64,000 nucleotides of DNA from DASSUW01 sp963811895 (lineage in GTDB: Bacteria > Actinomycetota > Thermoleophilia > Solirubrobacterales > Solirubrobacteraceae), in assembly GCA_963811895.1 (NCBI GenBank), contig CAWETE010000004.1, forward strand, positions 434,001-498,000, written 5' to 3'. Position numbers and translations under genes: made by a program. Under the pieces are notes generated by a model. The model was not told the origin of the DNA. It did not search any database and saw nothing but the letters and a program-made list of their open reading frames with translations. Positions 43,099-52,131 of the stretch are shown here, piece by piece (position 1 is the first letter of the stretch; each line of letters opens with the position of its first letter).

Positions 43099-43356
43099 TC
43101 AGGCCGCGGGGCGCGGCCTGACGGCGCGCAGGTGCTCCGGAGAGCGGACCGGCTCGCTGCGCGCGGGCGGCTCCCGGTGCAGCGGGCGGCACAGCTCGCA
43201 CACGAGGCGATCGCCGTACATGTGAACGACCTCGCCGACGAGCGGGGTACGATGGCAGTGAACGCAACCGTGGCGGCGGGCGCTGAGGGCGCCCACGCTG
43301 TGGCGGAGGAGCGATATCTCCACCAGGGGATTCCTGTGGCGGGTCAGCGCGAGCAT
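43099..43356 (-). CDS. Small zinc-ribbon-like protein
   Basis: This 85-residue frame from ATG 43356 has two C-x2-C pairs, CVHC and CELC, about 22 residues apart, as in a treble-clef or zinc ribbon. The N-terminus (MLALTRHRNPLVEISLLRH) is hydrophobic-basic and the C-terminus is disordered. The Cys spacing argues for a real gene, although the ribosome site is poor. It is divergent from the FHA gene, with 73 bp between the starts. Confidence 0.6.
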   Translation of the reverse strand: MLALTRHRNPLVEISLLRHSVGALSARRHGCVHCHRTPLVGEVVHMYGDRLVCELCRPLHREPPARSEPVRSPEHLRAVRPRPAA

Positions 43357-43429
43357 GGTTTGAACGGGATTCGCGCTGGGCACCGAGAGACCTCCATTGA
43401 CCCGGTCCCTAAGATCGGAAGGCGGAGCT

Positions 43430-43885
43430 ATGGAAGAGCGGATCAGCGACGTCGAGAACACCGGGGCTCTGCCCACCGCCGCCGAGGCCGGCGAGCCGTC
43501 GCGCCGTGAGCGGCCGTCGTGGGTCGAGGACGCCCGGGCCGGCCTGAACGAGCCGGGCAAGTACCTCGCCTACGAGGAGAGCGGCCGGCACGTCGTGATG
43601 GCGCTCTCGCGCGAGTGGACGCGGATCGGGCGCTCGATGGCCGCCGACCTGCGGTTCGACGACGCCACGGTGTCGCGCCGTCATGCGCTGGTGGTCAACC
43701 AGGCCGAGGGCGTGCGCGTGCTCGACGACCGCTCGCTCAACGGCATCTACGTCAACGGGCGGCGCGTCGAGTGGAGCCCGCTGGCCGACGGCGACGAGGT
43801 CGCGATCGGCCGCCACACGTTGTATTTCATGGACACCGCGACGGCCGGATCACCGGCCCGCGAGTCCGCAGTCGCGGCTGAGTAG
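43430..43885 (+). CDS. FHA-domain protein
   Basis: This 151-residue protein has about 50 disordered residues, then an FHA domain at about 60-140. Phosphothreonine-binding residues are recognisable in RIGRSMAADLRF, VSRRHALV and DRSLNGIYVNGRRV. It would bind a protein phosphorylated by a Ser/Thr kinase; none is encoded in the window. A GGAAGGCGGAG ribosome site precedes the ATG. It is followed by ParA after 26 bp, so they are probably one unit. Confidence 0.92.
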   Translation: MEERISDVENTGALPTAAEAGEPSRRERPSWVEDARAGLNEPGKYLAYEESGRHVVMALSREWTRIGRSMAADLRFDDATVSRRHALVVNQAEGVRVLDDRSLNGIYVNGRRVEWSPLADGDEVAIGRHTLYFMDTATAGSPARESAVAAE

Positions 43886-43911
43886 CTGCTAGCTATCGTG
43901 CTCGGCCTCTT

Positions 43912-44691
43912 ATGGCCGAGACGATTGCAGTCCTGTCGCTGAAGGGCGGCACGGGCAAGACCACCACGGTGCGGACGCTTTCCGACGTGCTCCGGCGCGT
44001 CGGCCTCGACGTCCTCGCCATCGACCTGGACCCGCAGGGCAACCTCTCCGACTACTTCGACGTACCGCCTGACGCGTCGCCGACGATCGCCGACGTGCTG
44101 TCGGGCGACGCGAAGGCCAAGGCAGCGGTGCACGACGGGATCGTGCCCGCCTCGCCGATCCTGGCCGAGGTGGAGCGCTCGCTGTCGGGCAAGATGGGGC
44201 GCGAGCTCGTGCTGCGCAAGGCGCTGAAGGACGCCCGCAAGCAGCACGACGTCGTGCTCATCGACTGCCCGCCGGCGCTGGGCCTGCTGACCATCAACGG
44301 GCTGGTGGCCGCGGACTGGGCGCTGATCTCCTCCGAGGCGCAGTACTTCGCGCTGCAGGGCGTGCAGGGCGCGCTGGACGTGATCGATCAGGCGAAGGAG
44401 TTCTACAACCCCGATCTCGAGTGGCTCGGCGTGGTGATGAACATCGCCGACATGCGAACCGTGCACTCGCGCGAGGCGTACTCTCAGCTGCAGGAGCACT
44501 ACGGAGACAAGGTGTTCGAGACCATCATCCGCTCCTCGATCGCGTACGCCGAGTCGGCCGAGCGCGGCCTCTCGATCCTCGACCACCGGCCCGACCTCGG
44601 GGCGGACTACCTCGCGCTGGCCGACGAGGTCCTCGCCCGCATCGGGCTGCGGGATGCTCGCAAGGCCTTGAAGCCCCTGCTGGCGAGCTGA
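43912..44691 (+). CDS. ParA/MinD-family ATPase
   Basis: This 259-residue deviant Walker A ATPase reads LSLKGGTGKTTTVRTL at residues about 8-23, with switch regions DLDPQGNLSDYF and IDCPPALG. No ParB or centromere sequence is adjacent; the ParB-fold protein at 22057 lacks an HTH. It may therefore place a protein cargo rather than segregate DNA. It sits between FHA and L,D-transpeptidase genes, overlapping the latter by 1 bp (TGATG), which hints at a wall- or polarity-related role (inference). Confidence 0.92.
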   Translation: MAETIAVLSLKGGTGKTTTVRTLSDVLRRVGLDVLAIDLDPQGNLSDYFDVPPDASPTIADVLSGDAKAKAAVHDGIVPASPILAEVERSLSGKMGRELVLRKALKDARKQHDVVLIDCPPALGLLTINGLVAADWALISSEAQYFALQGVQGALDVIDQAKEFYNPDLEWLGVVMNIADMRTVHSREAYSQLQEHYGDKVFETIIRSSIAYAESAERGLSILDHRPDLGADYLALADEVLARIGLRDARKALKPLLAS

Positions 44692-45434
44692 TGCTCCGGC
44701 CACTCGCAGCCGCCGCGCTTCTGGTGCTGGCGGGCTGCGGTGGCTCGACGGAAGTGGCGCCGCCGCAAGCGAACACCAGCACCGAGGAAGACGTTCGCGA
44801 GCACTTCGTGGCCGAGCAGCGCGCCGAGAAGCCGCGCCGCGGCCGGTTCCTGACCGCGCGGGTGACGCGGCGCACGCCGATGCGCGGCTCGCCCGGCGGG
44901 CGGGTGCTGGCCCGGGTCGGGCGTCGCACCGAGTTCGGCTCGCGGCGGGTGCTTGGTGTGACCGCGCGGCGGGACGGGTGGCTGCGCGTCACTGCGTCCG
45001 ACCTGGCGAACGGCGAGCACGGCTGGATCCGCGCGTCGGCGGCTCGCCTCGGCAGCACCAACGTCTGGATCCGCGTCGACCGCTCGCGCCGCGAGCTCAC
45101 GCTGCGCCGCGACCGCCGCGTGCTGCGGCGCCTGCCGGTGGCGGTCGGCCGACCCGGGACCGAGACGCCTCTGGGCCGCTTCGCGGTGACCGACCGGCTG
45201 CGCACTCGCAACCCCGACTCGCCCTACGGCTGCTGCGCTTTGGCGTTGTCGGGGCACCAGACGAAGCTGCTGCCGGGGTGGCCTGGAGGCGACCGCCTGG
45301 CCATCCACGCCACGCCGAACCCGGAGACGGTCGGCACGCCGGCGTCTTTGGGCTGCATGCGAGCCCATGACCGCGACATCCGGGTGCTGATGCGGCGGGT
45401 GCCGTTGGGTGCTCCGGTCGTCGTGGTGGCCTGA
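44691..45434 (+). CDS. L,D-transpeptidase (YkuD) lipoprotein
   Basis: This 247-residue protein has lipobox VLAGC (Cys at about 16), a disordered linker, an SH3-like region (about 60-120: LTARVTRRTPMRG ... GEHGWIRASAARLG) and a YkuD domain (about 125-245) with catalytic His in LAIHATPNP and Cys in ASLGCMRAHD. It would form 3-3 cross-links in peptidoglycan or attach wall proteins. It is linked to ParA. The gene is followed within 3 bp by palindromic element 2. Confidence 0.92.
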   Translation: MLRPLAAAALLVLAGCGGSTEVAPPQANTSTEEDVREHFVAEQRAEKPRRGRFLTARVTRRTPMRGSPGGRVLARVGRRTEFGSRRVLGVTARRDGWLRVTASDLANGEHGWIRASAARLGSTNVWIRVDRSRRELTLRRDRRVLRRLPVAVGRPGTETPLGRFAVTDRLRTRNPDSPYGCCALALSGHQTKLLPGWPGGDRLAIHATPNPETVGTPASLGCMRAHDRDIRVLMRRVPLGAPVVVVA

Positions 45435-45436
45435 GC

Positions 45437-45584
45437 GAACGTCAACTGCGGCATTGAGGGAGTGGGATCGAGGCTCGCGCGGCTTCGATTGTCGACTTTG
45501 TTCCCGCAGGGGGAATCAACTCGACAATCGGCAAACCGGCGACGCCGAGACCCCCAGCCTCCCTACCCAGCCGGGGTAAACGTG
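45437..45584. repeat. Long palindromic intergenic element, copy 2 (148 bp)
   Basis: It starts GAACGTCAAC and ends CTACCCAGCCGGGGTAAACG, like copies 1 and 3. The inner stem is different in sequence but still strongly paired: CGATTGTCGACTTTGTTCCC faces GGGAATCAACTCGACAATCG around GCAGG. It lies between the convergent L,D-transpeptidase and homoserine kinase genes, filling the whole gap. Confidence 0.8.
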
Positions 45585-45588
45585 GGCG

Positions 45589-46428
45589 CTACACCACCTC
45601 CACACCCCCGGCCGCAAACGGCAGCGCCATCACCCGAGCCCACCCGGCCGCCTCACCCTCAAGCCGCGCGGCAACCGCGGCAGCATCAGAAGACCGCACC
45701 CACACCAACACCGCCGGCCCCGCCCCCGAGATCGTGGCGCCCAGCGCGCCCAACTCCCGCGCGCGCTCGACCAGCGCCATCGACCGCGGATACAGCGAAG
45801 CCCGCCGCGGCTGGTGCAGCCGATCCTCGAGCCCCCGCGCCACCAACTCCAGATCCCCACGCGCCAGCCCCAGCACCAGCAGGCTCGCGCGGCTCACGTT
45901 GAACACGGCGTCGCCCATCGGCACCTCGGGCGGGAGCGCGGCGCGCGCCTTGGTCGTCCGAACCGCCCGGTCGGGCACCACGAGCACCGCCGACAGGCCA
46001 GCAGGCGGCTCCAGCCGCTCTGCACCCACCCCCGTGCAGATCACGAAGCCCCCCAGCAGCGCGGCGGCGACGTTGTCCGGATGCCCCTCGAGCTGCACGG
46101 CCTCGGCCAGCAGGTCGGCCCCGCCGCCGTTCATCACATCAGCCGCGGCGAGACCCGCCACGTAGGCGGCCGCGCTGGTCCCCAGCCCGCCGGACAGCGG
46201 GATGTCGGACCGGATCGTGAAGCGCAGCCCATCCACCGGCCGCAGCGCCGAGAAGCCGCGTACCGCGAGATTCCGCCGGTCGCGGGCGATCGACAGGTCG
46301 GTCCGGACCTCGAACCGCCCCGTCTCCTCCACGTCGAGCTCCATCCACAGGCCCAGCGCCGCCGCCAGCACGTCGAAGCCCGGCCCGAGGTTGGCCGACG
46401 ACGCGGGCACGCGGACGCTGACCGTCAA
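45589..46428 (-). CDS. thrB: Homoserine kinase
   Basis: This 279-residue GHMP kinase starts VRVPASSANLGPGFD, and its ATP loop is PLSGGLGTSAAAYVAG at about residue 80, with the C-terminal motif GATISGAGPAV. It phosphorylates L-homoserine for threonine synthesis. The TTG start overlaps the thrC stop (TTGA). It is the last gene of the hom-thrC-thrB run and ends next to palindromic element 2. The last 80 codons use more G/T-ending codons than the rest, which I note without an explanation. Confidence 0.95.
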   Translation of the reverse strand: MTVSVRVPASSANLGPGFDVLAAALGLWMELDVEETGRFEVRTDLSIARDRRNLAVRGFSALRPVDGLRFTIRSDIPLSGGLGTSAAAYVAGLAAADVMNGGGADLLAEAVQLEGHPDNVAAALLGGFVICTGVGAERLEPPAGLSAVLVVPDRAVRTTKARAALPPEVPMGDAVFNVSRASLLVLGLARGDLELVARGLEDRLHQPRRASLYPRSMALVERARELGALGATISGAGPAVLVWVRSSDAAAVAARLEGEAAGWARVMALPFAAGGVEVV

Positions 46429-47436
46429 CCGAGGACCGCGGACTCGACGGCGTCGATCTCCGGCTCGCACGGGACCACGGAGCCGGCATGGGCGAGCGCG
46501 GTCTGCGGGTCCTTCAGGCCGTGGCCCGTCAGCACGCACACGACCCGCTCGGCCCCCTGAGCGCCATGCACCAGAACGCCGGCCACGCTGGTGGCCGAGG
46601 CCGGCTCGCAGAAGACGCCCTCGTGCGCGGCCAGGAAGCGGTAGGCCTCGAGGATCTGGGCGTCGGACACGGCGCGGACGGCGCCGTGCGAGGCGGTCAT
46701 CGCCTGCATCGCCTCCTCCCAGCGGGCCGGGTTGCCGATCCGGATCGCGCTGGCGACCGTCTCGGGGTTGGGCACCGGCTCGCCGCGCACGAGCGGCGCC
46801 GCGCCCTCGGCCTGGAAGCCGAGCATCATCGGCGCCTCGCCCATCTCCTGGAACCCCTTCCAGTACGCCGTGATGTTGCCCGCGTTGCCGACCGGGATCG
46901 CCAGGGCGTCGATCGTGCCCAGCTCCTCGACGACCTCCATCGATGCCGTCTTCTGTCCCTCGAGCCGGTACGGGTTGACCGAGTTCACCAGAGCGATCGG
47001 GTGGCGCTGGACGAGCTCGCGCACCAGCCGCAGCGCCTCGTCGAAGTTGCCGCGCAGCGCCACCACGCGGGCGCCGTGCATCAGAGCCTGGGCCAGCTTG
47101 CCGGTGGCGATCTTGCCCTCGGGCACGATCACGGCGCCGGTCAGACCCGCCCGGGCCGCGTACGCGGCCGCGGAGGCCGCCGTGTTGCCGGTCGAGGCGC
47201 AGATCACGGCCTCGGCCCCCTCGCGCACCGCCGCCGAGACCGCGCACGTCATCCCGCGGTCCTTGAACGAGCCGGTCGGGTTCGCTCCCTCGAGCTTGAG
47301 CCACACCTCGCAGCCCGCGCGCTCGGACACGCGCTCGGCCAGCACCAAGCGGCGTCGAGCCCTCAGACAAGGACACCACGGGGTCGTCCGGCCCGAACGG
47401 CAGCCGGTCGCGCCAGCGCTCGATCAGCCCGGTCAC
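46425..47436 (-). CDS. thrC: Threonine synthase, with frameshift
   Basis: GTG 47436 begins VTGLIERWRDRLPFG and the frame runs through SLSEGSTPL. The frame is then lost, and resumes one base later with VLAERVSERAGCEVWLK. A surplus T near 47348 (CTTGGTG for CTGGTG) accounts for it. The PLP lysine lies in NPTGSFKDRG, and glycine-rich GNAGNI binds phosphate. It converts O-phosphohomoserine to threonine. The GTG overlaps the hom stop. The gene is expected to be functional in the organism, so an assembly indel is likely. Confidence 0.92.
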
Positions 47437-48656
47437 GTGAACTCCTCGTCGATCACCCGGATCGCGCGCGGGGCGGAGCGGATGAAGTCGAGCTGGCCGA
47501 TCAGCCGCACGGCGGCGTAGAAGCGCGACTCCAGCAGCGGATGCATGATCAGCACGAGGCGCGCGTTCTCGCCCAGGCCCTTCTGCACCACCGACCGGAT
47601 CGACGCGCCCTGCATGCCCAGCAGCTCCGCCACCTGCGCCAGCACGCCGGGCCGGTCGGCGACCTCGAGGTGCAGGTAGAAGGCCGACTCGACGTCGTTG
47701 ACCACCGGCAGCGCCTCGGTCGTCTCCGGGGTCGAGGCGGGCGGGATCATGGCCGACACCACGTCGCCCAGCACCGCGGTCGCCGTCTGCGGCCCGCCCG
47801 CGCCCGGCCCGCTCAAAGTGACCTCGGTGATCTCGTCCGACTCGACGGTGACGGCGTTGAACGGCCCGTGCACCGAAGCCAGCGGATGCCCGCCGTAGAG
47901 GAAGACCGGATGCACCCGCACGCTGATGCCGCCGTTGACCCGCTCGGCGGTGCCGACCAGCTTCAGCCCGAGCCCGAACTCCTTCGCGTACTCCATGTCC
48001 ACGCCGGTCAGGTGCTCGATCCCCTCGTAGACGACCTGGTCGAGATGGACCGGGGTCGAGAAGGCGAGGCGGGCGAGGATCGCCATCTTGGCGGCGGCGT
48101 CGCGGCCGGTGACGTCGTCGGTCGGGTCGGCCTCCGCGTAGCCGAGCTCCTGGGCCTGCTCGAGCGCCTCGTCGTAGGACAGGCCGCGGCTCGCCATCTC
48201 GGTGAGGATGTAGTTCGTCGTGCCGTTGACGATGCCGTGGATGCGCTCGACGCGGCTGGCCGCCAGCGACTCCTGCAGCACCCGGATGACCGGCACCACG
48301 CCGGCCACGGCGCCCTCGAAGCGCAGCTGCACGCCGTGCTCGCGCGCGCACGCCCACAGCTCCTCGCCGTGCTGGGACAGCAGCTGCTTGTTGGCCGAGA
48401 CCACGTGCTTGCCGGCGCGCATGGCGCGCAGCACGTAGTCGCGCGCCGGCTCGATGCCGCCCATCAGCTCGACGATCAGGTCCGAGCTCTCGAGCACCTC
48501 GTCGAAGCTGCCGCGCGAGCGCGTGAGGATGCCGCTGATCTCGGGCCGCAGGCCGGTGATGGGCTGGATGGCGTCGGCGCGGTCGGCGAGCAGCTCGGCG
48601 AACGCCTTGCCGACGGTGCCGTGGCCCAGCAGCCCGACCTTAAACGTCTCGGTCAC
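47433..48656 (-). CDS. hom: Homoserine dehydrogenase with ACT domain
   Basis: This 407-residue protein has the Rossmann motif VGLLGHGTVGKAF, catalytic-domain GIVNGTTNYILTEM and GYAEADPTDDVTGRDAAAK, and a C-terminal ACT domain (AFYLHLEVADRPGVLAQVAEL), which usually mediates threonine feedback. It reduces aspartate semialdehyde to homoserine. It starts at GTG inside the end of lysA (17-bp overlap), so it is translated from the same transcript. Confidence 0.96.
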   Translation of the reverse strand: MTETFKVGLLGHGTVGKAFAELLADRADAIQPITGLRPEISGILTRSRGSFDEVLESSDLIVELMGGIEPARDYVLRAMRAGKHVVSANKQLLSQHGEELWACAREHGVQLRFEGAVAGVVPVIRVLQESLAASRVERIHGIVNGTTNYILTEMASRGLSYDEALEQAQELGYAEADPTDDVTGRDAAAKMAILARLAFSTPVHLDQVVYEGIEHLTGVDMEYAKEFGLGLKLVGTAERVNGGISVRVHPVFLYGGHPLASVHGPFNAVTVESDEITEVTLSGPGAGGPQTATAVLGDVVSAMIPPASTPETTEALPVVNDVESAFYLHLEVADRPGVLAQVAELLGMQGASIRSVVQKGLGENARLVLIMHPLLESRFYAAVRLIGQLDFIRSAPRAIRVIDEEFT

Positions 48657-49848
48657 TCAGGTCCTCGTAGGTCTCGCGGCGCACGACCGCGCGGGCGTCC
48701 CCGCCGGAGCAGAAGATCACCGGCGGCCGCGGGACGCCGTTGTAGTTGTTCGCCATCGCGTGTCCGTAGGCGCCGGTGGCGGGCGTGACGAGCACGTCGC
48801 CGGGGCGCGGGTCGGGCAGCTCGGCGTCGCGCACCAGCACGTCGCCGGACTCGCAGTGCTTGCCGACCACCGTGCAGGCGGAGCCGCCGGCGCCGATCCG
48901 GTCCGCGAGCGCGGCGTCGTAGGCGGCGCCATAGAGCATCGGCCGCAGATTGTCGGACATGCCGCCGTCGACCGCGACGATCTGCTCCCCGGCCGCGCCG
49001 GGCTTGACCGACTCGACGCGGTAGAGCGTGACGCCCGCGTTGGCCACGAGCGCGCGCCCGGGCTCCAGCACCAGCGACCTGTCGGCGCCCAGCTCGGCGT
49101 GCGCGGCGGCCACCACGCCGGTCACCCAGTCGGCCGGCGAGAGCACGTCGTCTCCCGGCAGATAGGGCACGCCGAGCCCGCCGCCGAGGTCGTAGACCTC
49201 GAAGTCGCCCACGCGCGCGAGCGCGGCCACGGCGCGGCGGTAGGGGTCGAGCGAGCGCAGCTGCGACCCGATGTGCATGTGCAGCCCGGCCACGTCGATC
49301 CGGCCGGCCAGCGTGCGGGCGGCGTCCGGCGCCATGCCGAACTTCGAGCCGGCCTGGCCCGTGAGGATGTGCTCGTGCGTGTCGGCGTCGACGCCCGGCA
49401 CCACGCGGATCAGCAGGCGCGGCCCGCCACCGTTCAGCCGTTCCGCGTCCCGCTCGTTGTCGATCACCACCGTGCCGACGCCGGCCTCCAGCGCCATCTC
49501 CAGCTCGGCGTCGGACTTGGCGTTGCCGTGCAGGTAGAGCCGCGCGGGATCGAACCCGGCGCGCAGGGCGAGGTGCAGCTCGCCGCCGGAGGCGACGTCG
49601 CAGGCAAGGCCCTCCTCGGCGAAGACGCGCAGGACCGCGGTGCACGGGAAGGCCTTGGAGGCGAAGACGACCTCGCCGGGGCCCTCGTGGAGACGGCCCA
49701 GCACCTCGGTGAAGGTGCGCGCCTGCGCCCGGAGGTCGTCTTCCGCCACCACGTAGGCGGGCGTGCCGAACTCGCGCGCCAGCTCGCGCGCATCGCAGCC
49801 GCCGATGCTGAGCACGCCGTCCGCGACCGAGGAGTCCCGCGGGTACAC
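48640..49848 (-). CDS. lysA: Diaminopimelate decarboxylase
   Basis: This 402-residue fold III PLP enzyme has the PLP lysine in VFASKAFPC, the phosphate-binding glycines in DLGGGLGVPY and the active-site Cys/Glu in KHCESGDVL. It makes lysine from meso-DAP, the cross-linking residue of many actinobacterial walls. It starts at GTG 15 bp after lgt and overlaps hom by 17 bp. It is part of the leftward run behind the M23 peptidase gene. Confidence 0.96.
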   Translation of the reverse strand: MYPRDSSVADGVLSIGGCDARELAREFGTPAYVVAEDDLRAQARTFTEVLGRLHEGPGEVVFASKAFPCTAVLRVFAEEGLACDVASGGELHLALRAGFDPARLYLHGNAKSDAELEMALEAGVGTVVIDNERDAERLNGGGPRLLIRVVPGVDADTHEHILTGQAGSKFGMAPDAARTLAGRIDVAGLHMHIGSQLRSLDPYRRAVAALARVGDFEVYDLGGGLGVPYLPGDDVLSPADWVTGVVAAAHAELGADRSLVLEPGRALVANAGVTLYRVESVKPGAAGEQIVAVDGGMSDNLRPMLYGAAYDAALADRIGAGGSACTVVGKHCESGDVLVRDAELPDPRPGDVLVTPATGAYGHAMANNYNGVPRPPVIFCSGGDARAVVRRETYEDLSDRDV

Positions 49849-49863
49849 GGCCGCGGAGGCTAT

Positions 49864-50631
49864 CTACGCGCGGACGGCGGCGGGCGCCGTGCGCTCCGCG
49901 GCGCGGTTGACCCGCCAGATCCAGACCGCCCCGCCGGCCATCATCACGACCGACAGCACCTGCGGCTGGGTGAGGCCCAGCAGCACGTCGTCGTTGCGGC
50001 GCACGAACTCGACGAGGAAGCGCTCGGCCCCGGCGAGGATGAGGTAGAGCCCGAACAGCGTGCCCGGCCGCCAGCGGTGGCGCCAGCGCCACAGCAGCAG
50101 CGCGACGAGGCTCATCGCGATCGTCTCGTAGACGGGCGTCGGGTGGACCTCCTCGGTGGTCGGCACCGTCCCGTTCGGATAGGCCATCGCCCACGGCCCG
50201 TCCCACGCGACGCCGTAGTCGCCGTCGCCGGCGAGCTGGCAGCCGATGCGGCCGATCGCGTAGCCGATGGCGAGCGGCACGGCCGCCACGTCGAACATCT
50301 GCAGCGTCAGGAACTTCCGCCGCCAGGCCCACAGGAGCACGCCGATCGCGCCCCCGATCGCCCCGCCGTACCAGACGAGGCCGGAGCCGGAGAACAGGCT
50401 GCCGAGGATGTCGTCCTTGGCGTCGGACCAGTTCTCCGCCACCCACCACAGCCGCGCGCCGACGATCCCGCCCACGAGCGCGGCGAACACCATCTCGTAG
50501 GCCCAGTCGACCGGCTTGCCGATCTCCTTCAGGAAGCGAGAGGCGGCGAGGCCGGCCACCACGAAGCCGAGGCCCATCATCAGGCCGAAGGTCTGCAGGG
50601 TCAGCGGGCCGAGCTCGATTTCGGGCTGCAT
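49864..50631 (-). CDS. lgt: Prolipoprotein diacylglyceryl transferase
   Basis: This 255-residue seven-helix membrane enzyme carries the Lgt signature GRIGCQLAGDGDYG and the HPTPVYE region. It transfers diacylglycerol to the lipobox Cys of exported lipoproteins, several of which are encoded in this window (5752, 41988, 44691, 57116). It begins 12 bp after the M23 peptidase gene, so it is likely on the riboswitch-led transcript. Confidence 0.96.
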   Translation of the reverse strand: MQPEIELGPLTLQTFGLMMGLGFVVAGLAASRFLKEIGKPVDWAYEMVFAALVGGIVGARLWWVAENWSDAKDDILGSLFSGSGLVWYGGAIGGAIGVLLWAWRRKFLTLQMFDVAAVPLAIGYAIGRIGCQLAGDGDYGVAWDGPWAMAYPNGTVPTTEEVHPTPVYETIAMSLVALLLWRWRHRWRPGTLFGLYLILAGAERFLVEFVRRNDDVLLGLTQPQVLSVVMMAGGAVWIWRVNRAAERTAPAAVRA

Positions 50632-50643
50632 GCCCGGATGAGG

Positions 50644-51828
50644 TTAGAGGTAGCCCAACGGATCCACGGGAGATCCGTTGATGCGCACCTCGAAGTGCAG
50701 GTGCGGGCCCGTGCTGTTCCCGGTGTTGCCCGAGTAGCCGATGACCTGGCCCTGGCTGACCGACTGGCCGACGGACACGCTGATGCTCGACTGGTGGCCG
50801 TAGCAGGTGGAGAGCGAGCCGCCGTGCTGGATGCACGTGTAGTTGCCGTAGCCGCCGACCCAGCCGGCGATCGCCACCGTGCCGCTGTCGGCGGCGCGCA
50901 GGCCCGTGCCCTCGGGCAGCGGCATGTCGATGCCGGCGTGCAGGCGCCCCCAGCGCATGCCGAAGCCCGACGAGATCGAGCCGCTGGCGGGCCAGATCAG
51001 CTGGCCCGAGCCCTGGCGGATCGGGCCCGCGACGCCGGAGCCTCCGCGCAGCCGCGCGAGCACCGCGGCCTGCTCGCGCTCGAGCGAGGCCACGTGGTCC
51101 TCGATCTCGTGGCGGCTCGCCTGCGTGTTGGCCAGCAGCTGCGCCTTGCCCGCCCGCGCCGAGGCGTAGTTCTCCTGCCGCGCGACGAGCTGGCCCTTGA
51201 CCTCCACCACCTGGTTGACCTCGGCCTCGATCGCCTCGGCGATCTTCTCGGCGCGCTTCTCGAGCCGGTCGAGCCGCTCGGCGGTCGCCTTCGTCTCCGC
51301 CTTGGCGTCGCGGACGCGGTAGATGATCCGTGCGTCCTGCGCCGACGTCCGCTGCAGGAACTCGGTCCGCTCGAGCAGGTCGGCGAAGCCGTCGGCCTCG
51401 AGCACGACCGTCACGACGTCCGGCGAGTCCTCCTTGTACATCTGCACGAGCCGGTTGGCGAGCTCCACGCGCGCCTCGGCCAGACGCCGCTTCAGCCGCG
51501 CGAGTCGCAGGCGCTCACGGCGCAGGTCCTCCTGGATCTGGGCGAGCTCGGCGCGCTTGGCGTCGAGGCTCGACTGCAGCCTCACCTGCTTGGTCTGCAG
51601 CACCGTGATGTCGGACTGCAGGCTGTTGATCCTGCTCGTGAAGGCGCTGACCTGCGTGGTCAGCACTCGCTCGCGGCCCTTGTGCTGCTCGATCTTCGCG
51701 CGGCCGCTCTCGATCTTCTGCTGCAGGCTCTGGCCGCTCGAGCCGAGCGGCAGTACGGCCCACAGGGCGAGCGGCATGGCCGCCACCAGGAGCAGGAGGC
51801 TGAGTCGTCGACCCATGCGGCGGGCCAT
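50644..51828 (-). CDS. Secreted coiled-coil M23 peptidase (EnvC/NlpD-like)
   Basis: This 394-residue protein has a signal peptide (LSLLLLVAAMPLALWAVLP) and long coiled coils (about 30-130 and 170-255). A C-terminal LytM/M23 domain has H in MRWGRLHAGIDMPL, D in the same segment and the HxH pair GPHLHFEV. Such proteins are peptidoglycan endopeptidases, or activators if the zinc residues are lost; here they look complete. The 5' leader holds a c-di-AMP riboswitch, so expression should follow c-di-AMP level. Lgt and lysA follow closely. Confidence 0.94.
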   Translation of the reverse strand: MARRMGRRLSLLLLVAAMPLALWAVLPLGSSGQSLQQKIESGRAKIEQHKGRERVLTTQVSAFTSRINSLQSDITVLQTKQVRLQSSLDAKRAELAQIQEDLRRERLRLARLKRRLAEARVELANRLVQMYKEDSPDVVTVVLEADGFADLLERTEFLQRTSAQDARIIYRVRDAKAETKATAERLDRLEKRAEKIAEAIEAEVNQVVEVKGQLVARQENYASARAGKAQLLANTQASRHEIEDHVASLEREQAAVLARLRGGSGVAGPIRQGSGQLIWPASGSISSGFGMRWGRLHAGIDMPLPEGTGLRAADSGTVAIAGWVGGYGNYTCIQHGGSLSTCYGHQSSISVSVGQSVSQGQVIGYSGNTGNSTGPHLHFEVRINGSPVDPLGYL

Positions 51829-51935
51829 GCTAGGCGCCCTCCCGCCGGGACTCCAGGACCACGCCCCTCCTTATGGAGCGTGCAACGAATCCTGCAGGAT
51901 GCAGGGCTTTTCCCCGTATGTGCGACGACATGGTT

Positions 51936-52046
51936 CCGTCCGCGCCTACGGGGTTAGCTGTCGGGCTCGCGAGCATGCGCTACGCGGTCATCAGACCGCG
52001 ATTCGCCCCGGTACGTCTTCGGTTCCCCCGTTCCACGCGCTGGTCA
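51936..52046 (-). ncRNA. c-di-AMP riboswitch (ydaO/yuaA) upstream of the M23 gene
   Basis: The minus strand carries the conserved 5' part GGGGGAACCGAAG and 3' part CCCGACAGCTAACCCCGTA, about 75 bases apart, closed by complementary CGCG-containing ends. These match the ydaO/yuaA consensus, whose members regulate wall hydrolases in actinobacteria. It lies about 110 bp before the M23 ATG. A perfect ATCCTGCAGGAT palindrome and an AAGGAGG-like site lie between, and could be the expression platform. Confidence 0.85.
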
Positions 52047-52131
52047 CCCGTGGATTCGGCGAGCCGCAATCTACCAGCGATTGCGGCGCTTAAGAAGGCG
52101 CTCATCCGGGTCTGCAACCATTCGCGCACAG

